DNA of 64,000 nt from Chitinophagaceae bacterium (GCA_017853575.1 JAFMJI010000001.1:124001-188000); one strand, 5' to 3'. Shown: positions 42,801 through 51,919, counted from the first letter of the stretch. The notes: generated by a model from the sequence alone, not told the origin. Numbers and translations are program-made.

Positions 42801-44138
42801 GCATTAGGACAAAATTGGAAAAGTCTTTCTCCTGGAATTGATTTCATTGCAGGAAAACAACCCAATCAGGCATGGTTACAATCGGTTGCCAAGAAAGGAC
42901 TGATAACCAGTGACCCTATGTTAAACAACTTATTCCTTCAAAACTATGACCAGAAGTTTAATCTAACAGCTCAATTAGAACCCTTCAAAGATTTTATGGT
43001 AGATGTGAACGTGGATAGAACGTTGAATAAAAATTATTCAACACTTTTCAAAGACACTGCGAACACAGGACAATTTTCTGCATTGAATCCATATTCAGGA
43101 GGTGGATTTAGCATAAGTTATATTTCATTCCAAACACTGTTTGGAAAATTTGATCCAAATGCCATCAGTCAAACATTTAAAACATTTGAAGAAAACAGGC
43201 TTGCATTATCCAAGAGATTGGGTGAAAAGAATCCATACAGTAAAGTGCAAGGAGCTGACGGATTTTACAAAGGATATGGCAGGTATGCGCAGGATGTACT
43301 TGTTCCTTCATTTATAGCAGCATATACAAAGCAAGATCCCAATAGCATTTCATTGCTCAATACAGGTGAATCCGGATCTGTAAAAACAAATCCATTCAAA
43401 GGATATATGCCAAAACCAAACTGGAGAGTGACTTACAATGGATTGAGCAAGATTCCTGGAATAGAAAATATTTTAAGCAACTTCACTTTAAGCCATGCGT
43501 ATAATTCAACCTTGAGCATGAACAGCTTTAATTCAGCGTTGCTATTCCAGGATACATTGTTGTATGGATTTCCTTCATTTGTAGATACATTAACAGGCAA
43601 CTTCATTCCATATTTTTTGGTTCCGAATCTATTGATCTCAGAACAATTTGCACCATTGATTGGAATTGATTTCAGCACACCTAGTCAGATTTCCGGAAGG
43701 TTTGAATATAAAAAATCGAGACAGCTCAGTTTAAGCCTGGCAGATTTTCAACTGAGCGAAGTGCATTCAACTGAGATCACATTTGGCATGCGGTGGAGAA
43801 AGAGAGGAGTTAATCTTCCATTTAACTTGAATTTTGGAAACAAAGAACAAACCCAGAAACAGGGAAGTACTCAAGCTGGAAGCGATATTACATTTGCGCT
43901 TGATTTCAGCATCCGAGATGATATGAATTCAAACTCAAGACTAGATCAACAGAATGCATACGCTACAGGTGGTCAAAAAGTAGTTAGCATTCGACCAACG
44001 ATTGACTATGTTTTGAATAATCGCATCAACCTTCAATTGTACTTTGATCAAAGAAGGGTGAGTCCTTATATTTCTAACTCTGCGCCATCAGTAAATACAA
44101 GAGGCGGATTACAAATCAGGATCTCACTTGCGCAATAA
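36900..44138 (+). CDS. sprA: SprA, type IX secretion system outer-membrane translocon
   Basis: 2412 residues, the giant 36-strand barrel through which type IX cargo crosses the outer membrane and which gliding Bacteroidota need for surface adhesin export. It starts at TTG 36900, preceded by AGAAGGAAATA; the following MKRLSHKITCLVVLLMCVAF is a good signal peptide, whereas the first ATG (codon 16) would cut it. Family landmarks include GVVDIRPQGEVNITTGYQG, SFATKGSLIPGAQQLFGIKTQ, LVYLDDFEGTKSSIDLR, AEVWINELRLSG and, at the end, GGLQIRISLAQ. A Lys/Glu-rich, charged segment (about 1890-1922) interrupts the barrel region. Partners such as PorV or the plug protein are not in this window. The 3' end overlaps that of the SDR gene by 15 bp. 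Confidence 0.97.
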   Translation: MKRLSHKITCLVVLLMCVAFVRADGKGLHAQIKTPRDSVPFNDSLLYPLQDRRSDKISISKKNPFDLKDPSNIKDSLIYDYKTKEYYIIEKIGNRYFRKPTSLTFDEYLRIQSRKAERDYFQKRSNTISLLNRKLVKPRLNMGEELFNRLFGTGVVDIRPQGEVNITTGYQGQNIKNPTLPERARRNGGLDFDMAANLNVLGNIGDKMKFPISYNTLSTFDFENKLKLDYTGGAEDVFKKVEVGNTSFATKGSLIPGAQQLFGIKTQMQFGKLWLTTVFASQRSQRQSTAFKGGSTSMPFEIKADEYEENRHFLLAQHFRREFNKGMKNLPIVNSQVQLLRLEVWVTNRYGTTTNARDVVGLMDLGEDKPYQQPPIINARPGTTYPSNQSNDLYSKITSSPNSRNPAQVVNFMNSIGLQPIRDFEKTFARKLDSSQYYFNRQLGFISLNVTLQPDEVLGVAYQYTVNGKVFQVGEFAQDVPVDSTSGVSKILFLKLLKATSQRTSLPIWDLMMKNVYAVGSGQLERQDFQFNVLYQEPGGGEKRYITEGDQAGVPLITLLNLDRLNNQNDPQPDGVFDYVEGFTVNSYQSRVMFPVLEPFGHDLDFAFTDKTLREKYLFYPLYDTIKAIAQTYANLNRFIMKGSSKSSGGSSGEISLNAFNIPQGSVTVTSGGQKLTENVDYTIDYLSGTLRIINSSIKQSGVPVNVQFENNATFGVQQRTYTGLRWDYLFSDKFSIGGNMVRLGERPFFTKMEYGSDPIKNSMAGVDMSYNSEVPRLSKWLSKLPFYEASGTSSINASAEVAQLKPGHAPQIGKGGSGLVYLDDFEGTKSSIDLRFPIIGWTLASTPAGAKDRFGNTMFPEATAFDNIDYGKNRAKLAWYNIEPILQEKRNLSNPLRSDVEQLSDPRVRSVGQQEIFPRRTPDFGQSQLVTFDMAYYPKERGPYNYDAANIESNGALKNPNKRWGGIMRSVDQTDFETANIEFIDFWVLDPFIKNTNPAGGSMYINLGNISEDILKDSRRFYENGLPTPTIPSSVATSNWGKVPLNPTQITTGFSNEPNDRPYQDVGLDGLTDSAELVKRKEYLNDLATRLGVGSNAYKQASSDPSSDNFKYYRDASYDQEEAGILKRYKNFNNPQGNSPVAKAGDAFASAFTLYPDGEDLNRDNTLNEAEEYFQYRIDLKPSGDPVMQVGKNFIADKKVVNVTLSDGTKQDQVWYQFRVPINAYTSKVGEIPDFKSIRFIRMFLTDFSDSVVLRFAKLELVRNNWRSFAYELDTTGTYIPINKSGENTFFNVTAVNIEENDKRDPIPYRTPPGIERVQTLSNGGINILQNEQALSMTVLNLEEGRSRAVFKGFNHDLRQYKTISMFYHAESLKQYAKINDGELYAVIRLGTDYINHYYEIKYPLKTTPFGTSDEKVIWPSENELNFDLQTLVDLKNERNLKTNNATAIYRKTINGKIFSIFGNPNLAEIKGILAGVENPKNISGGRPLNAEVWINELRLSGINENSAWAAVGQMNIQLADLGSVSVSANMHTVGFGQLEQRVNERFRNDLKQYDLSANLQLGKLLPKQLGLEIPFFLNLSEIVSSPQYDPYDRDILLKDKLSLYRNKRDSITADAVDYTGIKTINFTNVRFAQRQDKKIHLWSLSNFDFSYSLTQTQQHNPLTENNEVAKTQGGLGYNFNKQPKYIEPFKKLIPIQSKWVDFIKNVNFNLMPSLLGFRIDTRRQFGAIRPRNVGGGKYKIPETYDKYFVVDRNYNLRWDLTKSLNFDFRATNNSRVDEPFGRIDTKAKQDSILRNFLKGGRNTLYSHNADLTYNVPTSSFPLLDWTTLNVAYRTTYNWVGASRLAINLGNTLQNSNQAGATAELNFTQLYNKVRFLRAIDGSGAAPAPKQPKASSKKKKTEKKDKDGNIIEEKEKQAKEQKQKKEIILTGAEKTILRIITALKRIGASYNEGGTTFLPGYKDSTQALGQNWKSLSPGIDFIAGKQPNQAWLQSVAKKGLITSDPMLNNLFLQNYDQKFNLTAQLEPFKDFMVDVNVDRTLNKNYSTLFKDTANTGQFSALNPYSGGGFSISYISFQTLFGKFDPNAISQTFKTFEENRLALSKRLGEKNPYSKVQGADGFYKGYGRYAQDVLVPSFIAAYTKQDPNSISLLNTGESGSVKTNPFKGYMPKPNWRVTYNGLSKIPGIENILSNFTLSHAYNSTLSMNSFNSALLFQDTLLYGFPSFVDTLTGNFIPYFLVPNLLISEQFAPLIGIDFSTPSQISGRFEYKKSRQLSLSLADFQLSEVHSTEITFGMRWRKRGVNLPFNLNFGNKEQTQKQGSTQAGSDITFALDFSIRDDMNSNSRLDQQNAYATGGQKVVSIRPTIDYVLNNRINLQLYFDQRRVSPYISNSAPSVNTRGGLQIRISLAQ

Positions 44139-44879
44139 GTAAAATGAATTCGCCTGCGAAGTGCAAGTCATGACCAGACTGTTTATGCATACATGTTCAG
44201 GAAGACTGGCACAGTAAAAAGCGGTATCGGCAACATCTTCAGCTTTTAATGGCTGATATCCATCGTATACAGTTTTGGCAGTCGCCTCATCCCCTTTGAA
44301 ACGAACAATTGAAAATTCTGTTTCGGCAGCACCGGGATGTATCGCAGTTACTTTAATTTGATGACGCAACATATCGATCCTCATGGCCTGGCTGATGGCT
44401 TCCACAGAAGTTTTTGTTGCACAATAGACATTCCCTTTTTCATAAACTTCTTTACCGGCTGTAGATCCAATATTTATTATATGCCCTTTGCCATTTTTGA
44501 TGAAATATGGGAGGACTGCTTTTGATACATATAACAGACCTTTCAAATTTGTATCAATCATGGTTTCCCAATCATCCAAGCTGGCTTCATCAAAATAATC
44601 TCTTCCCAATGCCAATCCTGCGTTATTCACCAGTATATCTAAATCATTTAAGTTCGGATCAGCAGATAGTACTGAAAAAACCTCATCACGGTTTTGAACA
44701 TCAAAAACCTTTACAGATACATCCACCTTATAGCTTTTTGTTATCTCATCGGACAATTCTTTTAACCGATCTGCTCTTCTTCCGGTAATCACAAGATTCC
44801 ATCCATCTTTTGCAAATCGATATGCCATCGCTTTACCGAAACCCGAACTTGCTCCTGTGATTAAAATTTTCTTGCTCAT
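44124..44879 (-). CDS. Short-chain dehydrogenase/reductase (YdfG-like)
   Basis: 251 residues, classical SDR. The cofactor loop TGASSGFGKAMAYRFAKDG is at residues 8-26, with Arg residues in ITGRRADRLKEL pointing to NADP. NNAG is at about 87, the catalytic Ser in INIGSTAGKEVYEKGN and the YxxxK in YCATKTSVEA. Overall it resembles the 3-hydroxy acid/serine dehydrogenase YdfG group; the substrate is not certain. It is last in a guaB-DUF4105-SDR run, six bases after DUF4105, and convergent with sprA. Confidence 0.9.
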   Translation of the reverse strand: MSKKILITGASSGFGKAMAYRFAKDGWNLVITGRRADRLKELSDEITKSYKVDVSVKVFDVQNRDEVFSVLSADPNLNDLDILVNNAGLALGRDYFDEASLDDWETMIDTNLKGLLYVSKAVLPYFIKNGKGHIINIGSTAGKEVYEKGNVYCATKTSVEAISQAMRIDMLRHQIKVTAIHPGAAETEFSIVRFKGDEATAKTVYDGYQPLKAEDVADTAFYCASLPEHVCINSLVMTCTSQANSFYLLRK

Positions 44880-44885
44880 ATAAAA

Positions 44886-46046
44886 TTATTTTTTTGACAA
44901 TATCCAATATCTATAAGACATCAACAGCATGAGTGGATACAATGCCATGTTGATCATACCTAGAAAAGACAATGATACAGCAATTAAAATCAGAATCATC
45001 AAACTCCAGATTTTAAAAAACTGCTGCATCCATTTTTTTACTGCATTTAGTCTGAAAGAGAAAAAAATGTTCAATGGGAAAGCCCATATAAGATTTATAT
45101 TCTTGGAAAAACTTTCATGATCTGTTCCAAGCCACATGAATAGAAGAAATATTCCCAGTAAGCCTGTGCTGATGAATAGAATTCTATCTGCCAATGACCC
45201 AAGTGTAGTATTTTTTATAAATCCAAATGAAGGGATGAGAAGCAAAAAACTCAAGAGACTTATAATAAATAATGGGGTTACAAAAAATGATGATTGGAGT
45301 GGAATTGACTGCATATCCTTTACCTGAATAATTTTATCAGACTCTAATTTAACGTTGTCAACTGTAGCTGAGGATATCCCTTTCATCAAAAAATCAGGAA
45401 GAAACATAGATTCCATGTTGTCCATAGGCATGTCGGCACCAATTCCAAGTAGCAGGTCTATTCCTAGAGCTGTCCATTTCATCTCGGCCCTGTTCAAATA
45501 ATAATGGAGGTGATCTCTGAATGTTTGTCCTGACTCTACAATCATGGGGACCTCAACAATTGAATTTTCTTCTTTCTGGAAAATAATATCTCTCAACCTG
45601 GTTGTACAGTTATCATATAAAAAATCGTACTTATAGTACCGATTTTCTTCGCGAATGTTTTCAAACAGGAAAGATTGTATTTTTTTCTTTTTTATAGGAG
45701 ACAAATGAAGAACTTGTTCAACGACTCCCCTTTTAAAATACTGATATTCAAAAATGAAATCTGGGTAACTCACCTGACTAACAAAATACATCAGTTTACC
45801 ACGAACGAATTTTGTATAAAAATCAGGATCATTGAAATCAAATGTTCCATAATTGTAAACAATATCGGTACCTGCTGCTGAATCAACAACCCTCAATGCA
45901 CTGTGACCAAATACTGAATAGAGTTCTGCACCAGGTGTGCATGTAAGCAAGCTGATTCGAATTGCGCTGCTATCGGTTTCTGCTTTTGTAAAACCAAGCT
46001 GTAATAAAAAGTAAACTGTGAAACAAGCTGCAAAAAGCTTTTTCAT
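44886..46046 (-). CDS. DUF4105 (Lnb-type) membrane-anchored protein
   Basis: 386 residues from ATG 46044-46046 (MKKLFAACFTVYFLLQLGF, signal peptide to about residue 20); a TTG three codons upstream is less likely. The periplasmic N-terminal domain is DUF4105: ISLLTCTPGAELYSVFGHSALRV, YNYGTFDF, GKLMYFVSQ and YKYDFLYDNCTTRLRDII, with a Cys-His-type pattern (Cys in DNCTTR, His in FGHSALRV) like a papain/NlpC-type hydrolase. The C-terminal third has four to five membrane segments (from about residue 255). The activity is unestablished; a thiol hydrolase is suggested by the motif only. It starts nine bases after guaB. Confidence 0.82.
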   Translation of the reverse strand: MKKLFAACFTVYFLLQLGFTKAETDSSAIRISLLTCTPGAELYSVFGHSALRVVDSAAGTDIVYNYGTFDFNDPDFYTKFVRGKLMYFVSQVSYPDFIFEYQYFKRGVVEQVLHLSPIKKKKIQSFLFENIREENRYYKYDFLYDNCTTRLRDIIFQKEENSIVEVPMIVESGQTFRDHLHYYLNRAEMKWTALGIDLLLGIGADMPMDNMESMFLPDFLMKGISSATVDNVKLESDKIIQVKDMQSIPLQSSFFVTPLFIISLLSFLLLIPSFGFIKNTTLGSLADRILFISTGLLGIFLLFMWLGTDHESFSKNINLIWAFPLNIFFSFRLNAVKKWMQQFFKIWSLMILILIAVSLSFLGMINMALYPLMLLMSYRYWILSKK

Positions 46047-46055
46047 GTACGTCAA

Positions 46056-47531
46056 TTATCGGCTGTAATTAGGCGCCTCTTTGGTGATAGCAACATCATG
46101 TGCATGACTTTCTTTGATACCGGCATTGGTTATCCTGATGAACTGTGCAGCTTGCAAAGCCTTGATATCTTTTGCTCCACAATAACCCATTCCAGCTCGG
46201 AGTCCGCCTACAAACTGTGTTACCACTTCACTTAAGTTCCCCTTAAACGGAACCCTTCCTTCAATTCCTTCAGGAACCAATTTTTTAATGCCATCTTCCA
46301 CATCTTGGAAATACCTGTCACTGCTACCCAGTTGCATAGCGCCGATAGACCCCATACCGCGGTATTGCTTAAATTTTCTTCCTTCATAAATAATGGTTTC
46401 CCCAGGACTCTCTTCTACTCCAGCAAATATGCTGCCCATCATCACGGTTGATGCACCCGCAGCCAATGCTTTCACCATATCGCCTGTATATCTTATTCCA
46501 CCATCTGCAATTACCGGAATGTTTAATTTTTTCAGGGCAGAGGACGCCTCCATTATTGCAGTGATTTGAGGAACGCCTGCACCTGCAACAATTCTTGTTG
46601 TACAAATAGAACCAGGACCTATTCCGACTTTTACACCATCAGCACCTGCTTCAGCCAATGCTTTGGCGCCTGATGCTGTTGCCACATTTCCTGCAATAAT
46701 TCTTATCCCCTTAAAGTTTTTTCTGATCAATTTCAAAGAATCAATGACACCTTTTGTATGACCATGTGCACTATCCAAACAAACAACATCAACACCAATG
46801 TGCTGCAATGCCGCTGTCCTGTCAAGCATATCTTTTGTAATTCCAAGTGCTGCACCAACACGTAATCTTCCCAACTCATCTTTGGCCGCATTTGGGAAAC
46901 TGTGCAATTGAAGAATATCTCGATAAGTAATCAGCCCCATAAGCTGACCATTTTTCTTTACAACGGGTAGTTTTTCAATTTTATAATTCTGAAGAATTTT
47001 TTCGGCTTTTCTAAGGTCAGTACCCTCTGGAGCAGTAACCAGGTTTTCACTGGTCATGACTTCCTTTACTTTTCTTTTTCGATTTGTTTCAAACCTCAAA
47101 TCACGGTTGGTTAGAATGCCCACCAATTTATTGGATTTGTCCACAATAGGAATCCCACCGATTTTATTCTCCCTCATCAATCTTAATGCGTCTTCAATAA
47201 TTGCATCTTCATGCAACGTCACTGGATCGATGATCATACCACTTTCGCTTCTCTTTACTTTGCGAACCTGCTCTACTTGTTGCTCTACGGACATGTTTTT
47301 ATGAAGGATGCCTATTCCACCTTCGCGAGCAAGGGCAATAGCAAGGTTGGCTTCCGTAACCGTATCCATGGCTGCTGAAAGCATAGGAATGTTCAAGACG
47401 ATGTCTCTTGTTAATCGGGAGGATGTATTTACCTCTCTGGGTAATACTTCTGAATGTGCTGGAACCAGCAAAACATCATCGAAGGTCAGGCCTTCACCGA
47501 AAAATTTAGGGGATTGACTTCTTGTTGCCAT
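46056..47531 (-). CDS. guaB: IMP dehydrogenase
   Basis: 491 residues from ATG 47529-47531; an open frame continues 17 codons upstream but is not conserved. It oxidises IMP to XMP, the committed step to GTP. The barrel begins [19 protein letters not shown]. Two CBS domains are inserted (about 98-215; [23 protein letters not shown] and [21 protein letters not shown]), the usual adenine-nucleotide sensor. The catalytic Cys is in [20 protein letters not shown] (near 306), followed by the flap [10 protein letters not shown]. It heads an operon with DUF4105 and SDR. Confidence 0.98.
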   Translation of the reverse strand: MATRSQSPKFFGEGLTFDDVLLVPAHSEVLPREVNTSSRLTRDIVLNIPMLSAAMDTVTEANLAIALAREGGIGILHKNMSVEQQVEQVRKVKRSESGMIIDPVTLHEDAIIEDALRLMRENKIGGIPIVDKSNKLVGILTNRDLRFETNRKRKVKEVMTSENLVTAPEGTDLRKAEKILQNYKIEKLPVVKKNGQLMGLITYRDILQLHSFPNAAKDELGRLRVGAALGITKDMLDRTAALQHIGVDVVCLDSAHGHTKGVIDSLKLIRKNFKGIRIIAGNVATASGAKALAEAGADGVKVGIGPGSICTTRIVAGAGVPQITAIMEASSALKKLNIPVIADGGIRYTGDMVKALAAGASTVMMGSIFAGVEESPGETIIYEGRKFKQYRGMGSIGAMQLGSSDRYFQDVEDGIKKLVPEGIEGRVPFKGNLSEVVTQFVGGLRAGMGYCGAKDIKALQAAQFIRITNAGIKESHAHDVAITKEAPNYSR

Positions 47532-47534
47532 ATG

Positions 47535-47542
47535 CGAAGGTA
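47535..47542 (-). promoter_or_regulatory. -7 box TACCTTCG, three bases before the guaB start
   Basis: Minus-strand TACCTTCG then CAT then ATG, in the 31-bp gap after the dprA stop. One of the near-leaderless arrangements of this window, with the TTCG variant. Confidence 0.4.
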
Positions 47543-47562
47543 TGAAAAAATACAAATTCCAA

Positions 47563-48672
47563 TTACCTGTACATGGAGGCATAAAATTTACCTGGCAAAG
47601 CCCTTACCAAGCCCTTCATTTCCAATGATAACAAATGGCAGGAAGCCTGACTAGGTTTTAACCCAGCGATTGAAGATATCTGATCAATTGAAAGTGGATC
47701 ATTTTTAGACAATTGCTCGAGAATTAACTTCTCTTCAATATTCAACTCCGGGAAAATTACAGACTGAAATATGGTTGATTTTTTAGGCTTACTCTCCCAA
47801 TTCATGAACCGTAAAAAATCCTTCCCGTTGTTGATCAATTGAGCCCGTTGGGTTTTTATCAGCTCATTACATCCTATACTCTGTGTATCGATCGATCTTC
47901 CCGAAAATGCAAATACATCTTTATTGTATGCATTGGCCATATTTGCAGTGATAAGACTACCTCCTTTTTCTCCACTTTCAATGACGATGATTGCATCTGC
48001 AATTCCTGAAACGATTCTATTTCTCAAGGGAAAATTTTGTTTATCGGGCTTTGTTTTACTCATAAACTCAGTGATAAGTCCTCCGTGTTGAAGCATTTCA
48101 ACAGCAAGACCTCTGTTTGCCTGAGGATATATCTGATCCAACCCATGTCCAAGTACACCAATTGTTGCCAGATCTTTTTTCAATGCTTCTTTATGAACAA
48201 TGGTGTCAATTCCATATGCGAGTCCACTTACCACCAATACATCCAATTGCTGAAGATCGTTGATCAATTCAACCACCGTTTCTTTTCCATAAGCAGTTGG
48301 AGATCTGGTTCCTATTACACTAACAATTTTTGAATGGTTGACATCAACAGATCCTTTATAGTAAAGTACATGTGGTGCATCTTGAAAATGTTGCATTTTC
48401 TGAGGATACTCATCAGAGCCTTTCACTAAAACCTTGATACCATTTTTTTGGATGAAGTTTAATTCTTTTTCAACTCTTACTTGTTGATCACAACTCTTAA
48501 TGGCATTTGCTCTGATAGAACCAATGCCATTCAAAGACTCGAGCTCTCGTCTTTTTGCTTTGAAAATTGTTTGGGGGTCTTGGAAATGTTCCAGTAAAAT
48601 TGAAATATGAACGTCACCAACTTGAGGAACAAGACTTAACAATAAATGATGATAAAGCTGATTTTCGTCCAT
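47563..48672 (-). CDS. dprA: DNA-processing protein DprA/Smf
   Basis: 369 residues. DprA loads RecA on incoming single-stranded DNA in natural transformation. An N-terminal helical/HhH part (about 1-75; [12 protein letters not shown]) precedes the Rossmann domain, with [67 protein letters not shown] (the FPxRNR block) and [19 protein letters not shown]-terminal winged helix (about 305-365; [21 protein letters not shown]) completes the long form. Its presence suggests possible transformation competence, but dprA also occurs in many species not known to be competent. It lies between guaB and the OmpA gene on the same strand. Confidence 0.96.
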   Translation of the reverse strand: MDENQLYHHLLLSLVPQVGDVHISILLEHFQDPQTIFKAKRRELESLNGIGSIRANAIKSCDQQVRVEKELNFIQKNGIKVLVKGSDEYPQKMQHFQDAPHVLYYKGSVDVNHSKIVSVIGTRSPTAYGKETVVELINDLQQLDVLVVSGLAYGIDTIVHKEALKKDLATIGVLGHGLDQIYPQANRGLAVEMLQHGGLITEFMSKTKPDKQNFPLRNRIVSGIADAIIVIESGEKGGSLITANMANAYNKDVFAFSGRSIDTQSIGCNELIKTQRAQLINNGKDFLRFMNWESKPKKSTIFQSVIFPELNIEEKLILEQLSKNDPLSIDQISSIAGLKPSQASCHLLSLEMKGLVRALPGKFYASMYR

Positions 48673-48751
48673 ACAGAAATGAATCGAAAATAATTTTAGT
48701 CATATCATTTGAAATGGGTGAAACACAGCAAGGACAAAGTTTTAAATCTTA

Positions 48752-50395
48752 TCAATTTGATAAAATCAACATTTCTGTTCTGCGATTTTTCGCCCTACCT
48801 TCCTCCGTCAAATTATCGCCTATGGGTTGAGTCGACCCAAAACCTTTGTAATCGAGTCGATTTTCAGCAATTCCATTTTGTTTAAAATAATCAACAACTG
48901 ACTTTGCCCTCATGGTTGATAACTGCAGGTTTGCATCTTCTTTCCCAATATTATCCGTATGGCCATTGATTTGAATGCGAATGGAAGGATTTGATGTTAG
49001 AAAAGTTATAACCGCATTCAGGGATTCAAATGAAGATGGCTCTAAATTCCATTTGGCCGTTTTAAATAAGATATCTTTTAAGACGATGGCCTCGGTTTTT
49101 TTTATCGGAAAAGCCTGCACTTCAGTAGGTAAACTAAATTCATAGATATCCATTCCTCCTTCACCCCCAAAACGATCACTCGAAAAATACGCGATTTTTC
49201 CTGCTGCATTTACAACGAGCCCAGATTCGTTATCGATCGTATTTATAGGAAAGCCGAGATTTACTGGTGTATGAAAGTTATTTCCAATTTTTTTGGAAAC
49301 ATAAATATCGGATCCACCAATGGATTTCCAACCATTTGAAGTAAAATAAAGGGTTGTATTATCAAAGTGAATAAAAGGAAACATTTCATCTCCTGAAGTA
49401 TTGATGGATGGACCAAGATTTTGAGGAGCCCCCCAATCTCCTTTATCATTTAAATATGCAACATAGATATCCATCCCTCCATATCCACCCGGACGATTTG
49501 AAGAAAAATAAATGGATGATTTATCGGGAGACAAGCATGGCGCGGATTCCCAGTATTCAGTATTTACTGGAGTTCCCATATTTTTTCGTTCACTCCATGT
49601 GCCATTTATATTTTCTGCAATATAAATGTCACAACTTCCAAATCCTTCAGGGTAATTACACCCTGTAAATACCATCCACTTGCCATCGGGTGATATTTTT
49701 TGCCCCCCTTCATTGAAAGCAGTGTTGATCTTTCCTTCTAAGGGCCTTGCTACCTGCCAATTGCTTTGAAATTTGATAGATCCAAAGAAATCTTCATTTT
49801 GCCCATTACCAATTCTTCTTGTAATGATCATCATGCTATCTGAAGATGAAATAGAAGGAAAATATTCGGATGCAGTTGAATTGATATTGGAACCAAGATT
49901 TTTAATACTTAAATTGTTGCTGATATTTTTTTGAGATGCCGCTTTGGCAAATTGAATGCCTGATTTGTAATACTCATAATTTTTGCTATCAATCTGACTT
50001 CTACGAAAAGATTTTTCTAATTGTTCAATGGCCTGATCAAAATGGCCACATCCAAGTTCTGCTTTGATGAGTGTAGTCAGTACTTGTTTAATGAGAGAAG
50101 AATCAACTTCGAGAATTTTTTTGATCCACATGGTGGCGGAAGCATAATCTTTTGATTGGAATTTCAAATCAGCCATTGTTCTTATAGCCTGGATATTAGA
50201 AGAGTTATACCTCAAAGATGCTACCAGCAGAGACTCAGCAGCAGCCACATCTCCACCTTCTTCTAATATTTTTAATCCTGAAGCAAATAGTTGATCAGAT
50301 TTTTTTAAATTTTTCTTTGAAATTTTTTCTTGTGAATAGCCTATTAACCCAAATAGTAGCAACACTGCAACCATGAATGTTCTGCAGAAAATCAT
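48752..50395 (-). CDS. PorE-like OmpA-family protein with TPR and PD40 propeller
   Basis: 547 residues. A signal peptide (about 1-21, ending GYSQ) is followed by TPR-like helices (about 25-165), a WD40-like PD40 beta-propeller (about 180-430; repeats such as KISPDGKWMVFTG, CLSPDKSSIYFSSNRPGG, GKIAYFSSDRFGGEGG) and a C-terminal OmpA peptidoglycan-binding domain (about 435-547; INGHTDNIGKEDANLQLS, KGFGSTQP, EEGRAKNRRTEM). This order is that of PorE, the peptidoglycan-anchoring component of the type IX secretion system, but without the carboxypeptidase-regulatory-like domain between propeller and OmpA. It is coupled to queE (ATGA) in a folD-queE-ompA operon. Membership of the secretion system is inference. 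Confidence 0.85.
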   Translation of the reverse strand: MIFCRTFMVAVLLLFGLIGYSQEKISKKNLKKSDQLFASGLKILEEGGDVAAAESLLVASLRYNSSNIQAIRTMADLKFQSKDYASATMWIKKILEVDSSLIKQVLTTLIKAELGCGHFDQAIEQLEKSFRRSQIDSKNYEYYKSGIQFAKAASQKNISNNLSIKNLGSNINSTASEYFPSISSSDSMMIITRRIGNGQNEDFFGSIKFQSNWQVARPLEGKINTAFNEGGQKISPDGKWMVFTGCNYPEGFGSCDIYIAENINGTWSERKNMGTPVNTEYWESAPCLSPDKSSIYFSSNRPGGYGGMDIYVAYLNDKGDWGAPQNLGPSINTSGDEMFPFIHFDNTTLYFTSNGWKSIGGSDIYVSKKIGNNFHTPVNLGFPINTIDNESGLVVNAAGKIAYFSSDRFGGEGGMDIYEFSLPTEVQAFPIKKTEAIVLKDILFKTAKWNLEPSSFESLNAVITFLTSNPSIRIQINGHTDNIGKEDANLQLSTMRAKSVVDYFKQNGIAENRLDYKGFGSTQPIGDNLTEEGRAKNRRTEMLILSN

Positions 50396-51006
50396 GGGAT
50401 ATTCAAAAATTTATGTGTTTGAAGAGATAAAATCCATTGTGGATGTTGCTTGATATACTCAATGATGAGTGGATTCATTTCTATTGACTTGCTCCATTCT
50501 GGTTGCAAATAGAGGAGGCAGTTTTCATTCACCTGATGAGCATATTTTTCAGCCCAATCAAAATCAGACTTGTTATAAATGATTACTTTAAGTTCATCGG
50601 CCATTTTCAGCGTTCCTTCTAATGGCGCTTTAAATTTTTTTGGAGAAAAGGTAACCCAATCCCATGAACCTGAAATATTATGAGCACCGGACGTTTCAAC
50701 ATGGGTACGAATCTTATGATCATGTAATATTTTGGTCAAATCAGTGAGGTCATGCATAAAAGGTTCACCACCAGTGATCACTGCGATTTTAGCACCAGAA
50801 TCAAGTACATTTTTTAATAATATATCTATATCAAACAATGGATGTTTGCTCATGTCCCAACTTTCCTTCACATCGCACCAAACACATCCTACATCACATC
50901 CACCCAAGCGAATGAAGTAAGCTGCATGTCCGGTGAACCTTCCCTCACCTTGCAAGGTGAGAAACTGTTCCATCACTGGAAGTTGTATGTCAGTCTGGGT
51001 GATCAT
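50392..51006 (-). CDS. queE: 7-carboxy-7-deazaguanine synthase
   Basis: 204 residues from ATG 51004-51006, which overlaps the folD stop as ATGA; a frame running seven codons further upstream lies inside folD. This radical-SAM enzyme turns 6-carboxytetrahydropterin into 7-carboxy-7-deazaguanine, the ring of queuosine. The substrate-side [20 protein letters not shown] and the cluster motif with Cys37, Cys41 and Cys44 (C-x3-C-x2-C) are intact; [10 protein letters not shown] and VETSGAHN follow. QueC and QueF are not in the window; PTPS-type genes lie at 56.7-57.5 kb. It is coupled to folD upstream and to the OmpA gene downstream. Confidence 0.95.
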   Translation of the reverse strand: MITQTDIQLPVMEQFLTLQGEGRFTGHAAYFIRLGGCDVGCVWCDVKESWDMSKHPLFDIDILLKNVLDSGAKIAVITGGEPFMHDLTDLTKILHDHKIRTHVETSGAHNISGSWDWVTFSPKKFKAPLEGTLKMADELKVIIYNKSDFDWAEKYAHQVNENCLLYLQPEWSKSIEMNPLIIEYIKQHPQWILSLQTHKFLNIP

Positions 51007-51884
51007 GCAAGGTCTTTGGCTAGACATGCCTTAAATGTATTCATCATCAACGCAGCGATTGTCATCGGACCTACGCCGCCAGGGACAGGAGTAATATAGC
51101 TACACTTGGGGGATACCGCTTGAAAATCAACATCACCTTTGATGGTAAATCCAGATTTTTTTGTTGAATCTTCTATCCGGGTGATACCAACATCAACAAC
51201 TACTGAACCAGGCTTTACCATATCAGCCTTCAAAAACTCAGGTTTACCCAAAGCAGCAATAATGATATCAGCTTGTAAACAGATCTCTTTTAAATTAGGA
51301 GTGTGTGAATGACATACAGTAACTGTGCAATTACCTGGATATTCATTTTTACTCAACATGATGCTGATGGGTCTTCCAACGATATTGCTTCTTCCAATTA
51401 CAACTGCATGCTTGCCTTTGGTTTCAATTTTATAGTGCTCCAGCAACAGCAGTATTCCATAGGGTGTTGCAGGATAAAAAGTTGGTAATCCCTGAACCAT
51501 TCTACCAACACTTTCAGGATGAAAGCCATCCACATCTTTTGATGGAAAAATTGTTTCAATAATTTTCTCTTCGGATATATGTTTAGGAAGCGGCAACTGA
51601 ACAAGAATTCCATCAACATCAAAATCTTCATTTAACTCATTCAATTTATTAAGCAGTTGCGACTCGGATATATCTTCGCTAAGACGAATCAAAGTGGATT
51701 TAAATCCAATTTCAGAACATGATTTTACTTTAGATGCAACATAGGTTTCACTTGCGCCATTATTTCCAATCAAGACTGCTGCTAAATGAGGAATTTTTTT
51801 TCCATTCTTAGCCCTTTGTTCAGTTTCTTTCTTGAGCTTTTCTTTGACTGCCTGAGCAACCAGTTTGCCATCTAATATTTCCAT
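51003..51884 (-). CDS. folD: Methylenetetrahydrofolate dehydrogenase/cyclohydrolase
   Basis: 293 residues. The bifunctional FolD interconverts 5,10-methylene-, methenyl- and 10-formyl-tetrahydrofolate. It starts [17 protein letters not shown], the family's own N-terminus, with the catalytic Tyr and Lys in [15 protein letters not shown], then [29 protein letters not shown], the cofactor loop [12 protein letters not shown] and [16 protein letters not shown]. The conserved N-terminus fixes the ATG, which stands only four bases after a TACCTTTG box preceded by TTG at 20 bp. It heads a folD-queE-ompA operon and is divergent from the outer-membrane gene at 51971. Confidence 0.98.
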   Translation of the reverse strand: MEILDGKLVAQAVKEKLKKETEQRAKNGKKIPHLAAVLIGNNGASETYVASKVKSCSEIGFKSTLIRLSEDISESQLLNKLNELNEDFDVDGILVQLPLPKHISEEKIIETIFPSKDVDGFHPESVGRMVQGLPTFYPATPYGILLLLEHYKIETKGKHAVVIGRSNIVGRPISIMLSKNEYPGNCTVTVCHSHTPNLKEICLQADIIIAALGKPEFLKADMVKPGSVVVDVGITRIEDSTKKSGFTIKGDVDFQAVSPKCSYITPVPGGVGPMTIAALMMNTFKACLAKDLA

Positions 51885-51888
51885 TGTG

Positions 51889-51919
51889 CAAAGGTACGCT
51901 GGTGAAAAATGACACCCAA
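51889..51919 (-). promoter_or_regulatory. Promoter of folD (TTG-N20-TACCTTTG), four bases before the start
   Basis: Minus-strand TTG (51917-51919), 20 bp, TACCTTTG (51889-51896), then CACA and ATG. Same spacer length as the tRNA-Glu promoter. This is the best-supported near-leaderless promoter of the window because both promoter elements and the start codon are firm. Confidence 0.7.

Noticed and set aside
42512-42865. Cys/Phe/Ser-rich open frame opposite sprA
   Set aside because: It is the antisense of the Lys/Glu-rich SprA segment; the composition comes from reverse-complemented AAG/GAA codons.
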